In this document: piece by piece, positions 15,629-19,023 of the stretch
How positions within the stretch are numbered: position 1 is the stretch's first letter
Layout: each line of letters opens with the position of its first letter
NCBI GenBank assembly: GCA_003222455.1
Contig: QHWF01000107.1
Location: 1-19,023 of the forward strand
DNA: 19,023 nucleotides
Reading direction: 5' to 3'
Source of the DNA: Acidobacteriota bacterium
GTDB lineage: Bacteria; Acidobacteriota; Vicinamibacteria; Vicinamibacterales; CAVVIG01
The notes under the pieces: generated by a model
What the model saw: only the letters and a program-made list of their open reading frames with translations
What the model was told of the DNA's origin: nothing
Databases searched by the model: none
Made by a program: the position numbers and the translations under genes

Positions 15629-16602
15629 TGGGTCTGGCGATTCTCGCGTTTCTGGTCATGACCGCCGCCATCGCCGGCGGCTGGATGACCGCGATGCGCC
15701 TGCCGGAATTCCTCGCCGGACGGCGCATGCAGCAGCGCCTGCGCGACGTGTCGGCGGTAGCGGACGTGTCGGGCGACGGCGAGACCGAAGCGACGGTCGT
15801 CAAGCAGAAGGTGGAAGGCTCGATGAAGGGCGTCGAGCGTCTCGTCGCGAGCACGCGCCTCGGCCCCGGGCTCGCCAGGCTGATTGAGCAGTCGGGCGTG
15901 CGCACGACGCCGGGCGCCATCGCGATGATCAGCGTCGTGACGGCGGCGGCGGTGGCCGTCCTGACCATGCTGTTCGTCCGGCAGCCCGTCGCGCCTCTTG
16001 TTGCCGGCCTCGTCGGCGTGATGGTGCCGACGTTGTTCCTGAGGAACCGGCGGTCGGCGCGGTTGAAGAAGTTCGAGGAACAGTTTCCCGAAGCGCTCGA
16101 CCTGCTGTCGCGCGCCATCCGCGCCGGACATGCGTTTCAAACGGCGATGAGCATGGTGGCCAGCGAGATGAAGGAACCGGTGGGAACGGAATTCAAGAAA
16201 ACCTTCGAGCAGCAGAACTTCGGCCTGCCGCTGAAGGACGCGCTCAACGAGCTGGCCCAGCGCATCGCCATCCTCGACGTCCGGTTCTTCGTGACGGCGG
16301 TGCTGATCCAGCGCGAAAGCGGCGGCAACCTCGCGGAGATTCTCAACAACCTGGCGCACGTGGTCCGGGAGCGATTCAAGATTCTGCGTCAGGTGCGTGT
16401 GCATACCGCGCATGGCCGCTTCACCGGCTACGTGCTGCTCGCCCTTCCTGCGGCGCTCGGCGTGGCACTGTCCTTCATCAATCCCGAGCACATGCACATG
16501 CTGTTTTTCGAGCACATGGGACAGATGATGCTGCTTGGCGCGATCGTCATGCAGACCGTGGGATTCATCTGGATTCGCCAGGTGATCAAGATCGAGGTAT
16601 AG
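15628..16602 (+). CDS. tadB: TadB inner-membrane platform protein
   Basis: 324 residues of the T2SSF/GspF-type fold. There is an N-terminal helix (2-20), a pair near 92-132 (VVTAAAVAVLTMLFV and PLVAGLVGVMVPTLF), the cytoplasmic T2SSF core (PEALDLLSRAIRAGHAFQTAM… through RESGGNLAEILNNLAHVVRER), and two C-terminal helices. With TadC it forms the platform turned by CpaF. The ATG at 15628 overlaps the cpaF stop and has GGAGG at 15616-15620 with 7-bp spacing. The same frame is open far upstream inside cpaF, but that part is a shadow. Confidence 0.95.
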   Translation: MGLAILAFLVMTAAIAGGWMTAMRLPEFLAGRRMQQRLRDVSAVADVSGDGETEATVVKQKVEGSMKGVERLVASTRLGPGLARLIEQSGVRTTPGAIAMISVVTAAAVAVLTMLFVRQPVAPLVAGLVGVMVPTLFLRNRRSARLKKFEEQFPEALDLLSRAIRAGHAFQTAMSMVASEMKEPVGTEFKKTFEQQNFGLPLKDALNELAQRIAILDVRFFVTAVLIQRESGGNLAEILNNLAHVVRERFKILRQVRVHTAHGRFTGYVLLALPAALGVALSFINPEHMHMLFFEHMGQMMLLGAIVMQTVGFIWIRQVIKIEV

Positions 16603-16606
16603 GGTG

Positions 16607-17515
16607 ATGCTTCTACTGCCACTGCTCGCATTTTTATTCGCGACGCTCGTCGTCGTGGGCGCCGCGTACGCATTTGCCCCCGGCGGGCCCTCGTCGATCG
16701 AACAGCGCCTCGGCGAACTGACGGGAGCGCCAGCCAAGGTTCTCGAGTCCACGGCGGGCTACGAGCGGGCGATCATGGCCAGCCTCAAGCGCATCGGCAG
16801 CGTGGCGCCGAGGCCGCTGTCCGAAATGACGAAGCTTCAGCTGCGGCTCGTGAACGCCGGGTACCGGAATCGTGAAGCGCTGGTGATTTTCCTCGGCATC
16901 CGGCTCGGGTTCGCCCTGCTGATGTTCGCCGTGCTGGCCGCGCCGGTGCTGTTTCGACCGAACATGGCGATGGCGCTGGCGGGCTGCGGCCTCGGCTACG
17001 TGCTGCCGGGCATGGTGCTCGGCCGACTGGCCAAGAAGCGCCAGCATCGCATCCGGCTCGGTCTCCCCGACGTCCTCGACCTGCTCGTCGTCAGCGTCGA
17101 AGCAGGTCTCGGTCTCGATCAGGCCATTCAGCGGGTCGGCGAGGAGCTCGCGTTCGCGCACCCGGAGCTCTCGGACGAGCTCAGGCTGATCAATCTGGAG
17201 TTGCGCGCCGGCAAGGGCCGCGCCGAGGCGCTGCGCAACCTGGCCGACCGCACCGGCGTGGACGATGTGTCGTCGCTCGTCACGATGCTGATCCAGACCG
17301 ACAAGTTCGGGACGAGCGTCGCGCAATCGCTCCGCGTGCACTCGGAAACGGTCCGCACCAAGCGCCGTCAGCGCGCAGAGGAAGCGGCGGCGAAGACCGG
17401 CGTGAAGATGGTGTTCCCGCTCGTGTTCTGCATTTTCCCGGCGATCTGGGTGGTCACGATCGGGCCTGCGGCGATCAAGTTCATCCAGGTCCTCGGACCG
17501 ATGGGGCAGAAGTAG
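16607..17515 (+). CDS. tadC: TadC inner-membrane platform protein
   Basis: 302 residues, a T2SSF-domain paralogue of TadB. It has an N-terminal helix, a helix pair near 87-142, a core GLPDVLDLLVVSVEAGLGLDQAIQRVGEEL with ELRLINLELRAGKGRAEALRNLADRTG, and a C-terminal helix (VFPLVFCIFPAIWVVTIGPA). The ATG at 16607 has GAGGT at 16594-16598; a GTG directly before it (16604) would add one residue. It starts 4 bp after tadB ends and lies 4 bp before the next gene. Confidence 0.95.
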   Translation: MLLLPLLAFLFATLVVVGAAYAFAPGGPSSIEQRLGELTGAPAKVLESTAGYERAIMASLKRIGSVAPRPLSEMTKLQLRLVNAGYRNREALVIFLGIRLGFALLMFAVLAAPVLFRPNMAMALAGCGLGYVLPGMVLGRLAKKRQHRIRLGLPDVLDLLVVSVEAGLGLDQAIQRVGEELAFAHPELSDELRLINLELRAGKGRAEALRNLADRTGVDDVSSLVTMLIQTDKFGTSVAQSLRVHSETVRTKRRQRAEEAAAKTGVKMVFPLVFCIFPAIWVVTIGPAAIKFIQVLGPMGQK

Positions 17516-17519
17516 GCTG

Positions 17520-18842
17520 ATGGAAACCGCAACCGTTCAGGCGCTGAAGGAAAGTCCGGGCGTGCCGCAGCCGCCATCGCCCGCGCTGCCGCGGACGATC
17601 CAGGACACCGGCCTGGCTGTCGAGCAGATCGAGCAGCTGCTGGTCAAGACGCTGTTCACCGGCGAAGCCAGCGGACACGCCCTTGCCGATCGGATGCGGC
17701 TCGGATATGCGATGCTCGAGCCGCTCATCGAGCGGCTGCGGGCCGAGCGGCAGATCGAAGTGCGCGGAACGACCGGATCCGGCACGGCGGCGTTCCGGTA
17801 CGCGCTGACCGATCTCGGCCGCGATCGCGCGCAGCAATATCTGGAGATCAATCACTACATCGGTCCGGCGCCGGTGCCGCTGCCGGCCTACGCGTCCTAC
17901 ATGCGGGCCTTGCAGCAGGCGCGTGGATACATCGATCGCGAGCGTCTGCGGAAGGGCTTTTCGCACCTGATCATCGCCGACGAAGTGCTCGAGCAGCTCG
18001 GACCGGCGGTGAACGCCGGAAAGTCGGTGTTCCTGTACGGTCCTCCCGGCAACGGCAAAACGGTCATCGGCGAAGGGATGGGTCGCGCGCTGGGCGGCGA
18101 CATGTTCATTCCCCACGCGCTCGATCTCGACGGCCAGATCATCACGATGTTCGACCCGATCAATCACGAGCCGCTCGATGCCGAGGGCGAGTCGACGAGC
18201 GTCATCGCTGCGGTGCCTCGTGACCGCCGCTGGGTCCGCATTCGACGTCCCGTCGTGATCACCGGGGGCGAGCTCACGCTCGACATGCTCGATCTGAATT
18301 TCAACCCGATGTCGAAATTCTACGAGGCGCCGGTTCAGCTGAAAGCGAACGGCGGCGTGTTCCTGGTCGACGACTTCGGCCGGCAACGCGTCCGACCGCA
18401 GGAGCTGCTGAACCGGTGGATCGTGCCGCTCGAGAGCCGCGTCGACTACCTGACGCTGCACACCGGCAAGAAGTTTCAGATTCCGTTCGACGTGCTGATT
18501 GTGTTTGCGACCAACCTCAAGCCGCAGTCGCTGGCGGACGAGGCGTTCCTGCGGCGGATCCCGTACAAGATTCCGATCACCGATCCGACGCTGGAGCAGT
18601 TCACCCGGATTTTCGAGCTCAATTGCCAGCGCCGGCAGCTGCCGTTCCATCACGTGATGGTCGCGTACCTGCAGCGCCGGCACTACAAACCAGCCCAGCG
18701 TCCGTTCCGCGCGTGTCATTCGCGCGACCTGCTCGATCAGGTGACGGCGCTCTGCCGGTACCGGGGCATGTCGCCGGTGATCACGCGCGAGCTGCTCGAT
18801 CGCGCCTGTGCTGCTTACTTCGTGGACGATGAGGAGGTATAG
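17520..18842 (+). CDS. AAA+ ATPase with N-terminal winged-helix-like domain, role unknown
   Basis: 440 residues. The first 110 or so look like a winged helix (ALADRMRLGYAMLEPLIERLRAERQIEV, then YALTDLGRDRAQQYLE). The AAA+ domain has Walker A GPPGNGKT (174-181, K180), Walker B GVFLVDDFG (D284, D285), an invariant-looking segment VRPQELLNRWIVPLE, sensor 1 VIVFATNL and an arginine-finger candidate at EAFLRRIPYK. The architecture is MoxR/chaperone-like. It is not one of the standard Tad proteins, but the ATG follows the tadC stop by 4 bp, so it belongs to the operon. Possible roles are remodelling or assembly of the pilus machine, or regulation through the winged helix. Family membership is clear; the function is not. 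Confidence 0.8.
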   Translation: METATVQALKESPGVPQPPSPALPRTIQDTGLAVEQIEQLLVKTLFTGEASGHALADRMRLGYAMLEPLIERLRAERQIEVRGTTGSGTAAFRYALTDLGRDRAQQYLEINHYIGPAPVPLPAYASYMRALQQARGYIDRERLRKGFSHLIIADEVLEQLGPAVNAGKSVFLYGPPGNGKTVIGEGMGRALGGDMFIPHALDLDGQIITMFDPINHEPLDAEGESTSVIAAVPRDRRWVRIRRPVVITGGELTLDMLDLNFNPMSKFYEAPVQLKANGGVFLVDDFGRQRVRPQELLNRWIVPLESRVDYLTLHTGKKFQIPFDVLIVFATNLKPQSLADEAFLRRIPYKIPITDPTLEQFTRIFELNCQRRQLPFHHVMVAYLQRRHYKPAQRPFRACHSRDLLDQVTALCRYRGMSPVITRELLDRACAAYFVDDEEV

Positions 18843-18845
18843 ACA

Positions 18846-19023
18846 ATGTTACGTGAAGGTGTCCGGGATCTTGCGGCGCGGGTGGCAGTTGGAGCGTTGT
18901 TCGCGCTGATGTCGGCGAACCTGCTCGGCGACTTCATCAGCACCGGCCACATCACCGGTTTGCTGCTGCTCGTGAGCGAGGCGCTGGTTGTCGTATTCAC
19001 CATCATGCGCCGCCCGGCAGCGC
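18846..19023 (+). CDS. Membrane protein, possibly isoprenylcysteine-methyltransferase family (3' end outside window)
   Basis: Only the first 59 residues are present. The start ATG 18846 has a strong GGAGG at 18833-18837 and lies 3 bp after the AAA+ ATPase stop, so it shares the operon. Two hydrophobic segments are visible (about 12-28 and 37-54: TGLLLLVSEALVVVFTIM) with a short polar turn between them. The pattern resembles the N-terminus of bacterial ICMT/phospholipid-methyltransferase-like proteins, but the catalytic part is beyond the window, so this is a tentative call. Confidence 0.45.
   Translation, partial: MLREGVRDLAARVAVGALFALMSANLLGDFISTGHITGLLLLVSEALVVVFTIMRRPAA

Noticed and set aside
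17481..18719. Long minus-strand frame opposite the AAA+ ATPase
   Set aside because: Shadow; Walker A and B lie on the plus strand.

Overview
The window is high-GC bacterial DNA, dense with genes. Two kinds of repeat suggest Acidobacteriota, possibly the Vicinamibacteria side: a TCCGGC-TTCA-GCCGGA palindrome and purine-rich hairpins built from a 9-nt CGCRRAGR-like unit. I recall such repeats as abundant there. The lineage is an inference; no rRNA or other marker gene is present. No tRNA, rRNA, CRISPR array, insertion sequence or integrase was seen.

Region 1 (1-5136, minus strand) holds a defence-type pair: a SNF2/RapA-like helicase (5136-2691) followed six bases later by an Eco57I/PglX-type N6-adenine DNA methylase (2687 to beyond base 1). 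This pairing resembles the helicase-methylase half of DISARM-like and related phage-defence systems, but no other DISARM gene is visible. Both genes are broken as read. The helicase changes frame near 3735-3750, where about 20 nt appear to be missing. The methylase changes frame near 376-383, where one base is missing. The helicase also carries a two-copy palindromic repeat inserted in frame.

Region 2 (5137-7671) has a 273-bp gap with a 29-bp inverted repeat, then two overlapping-style minus-strand genes: an acidic protein with a degenerate receiver domain and a small two-helix membrane protein. A divergent regulatory region of about 337 bp follows. It carries a strong sigma-54 (-24/-12) promoter match pointing at the pilus operon.

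Region 3 (7672-18842, plus strand) is a compact Flp/Tad (tight adherence) type IVc pilus operon. Its order is flp1, flp2, tadV/cpaA prepilin peptidase, tadE, cpaB, cpaC secretin, tadG, cpaE/tadZ, cpaF/tadA ATPase, tadB, tadC, then an AAA+ ATPase of unassigned function. The pilins and pseudopilins are cleaved by TadV, pumped by CpaF on the TadB/TadC platform, positioned by CpaE/TadZ, and exit through the CpaC secretin with CpaB. Unusual points are a secretin with a TolA-like coiled-coil tail, strong hairpins between the two pilin genes, a mobile-type hairpin translated as part of the TadE leader peptide, and a frameshift in tadG. The window ends inside a membrane protein that may be an isoprenylcysteine-methyltransferase-family enzyme.

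Three independent indels in 19 kb mean that either the assembly contains errors or these genes are decaying. The raw reads would decide.
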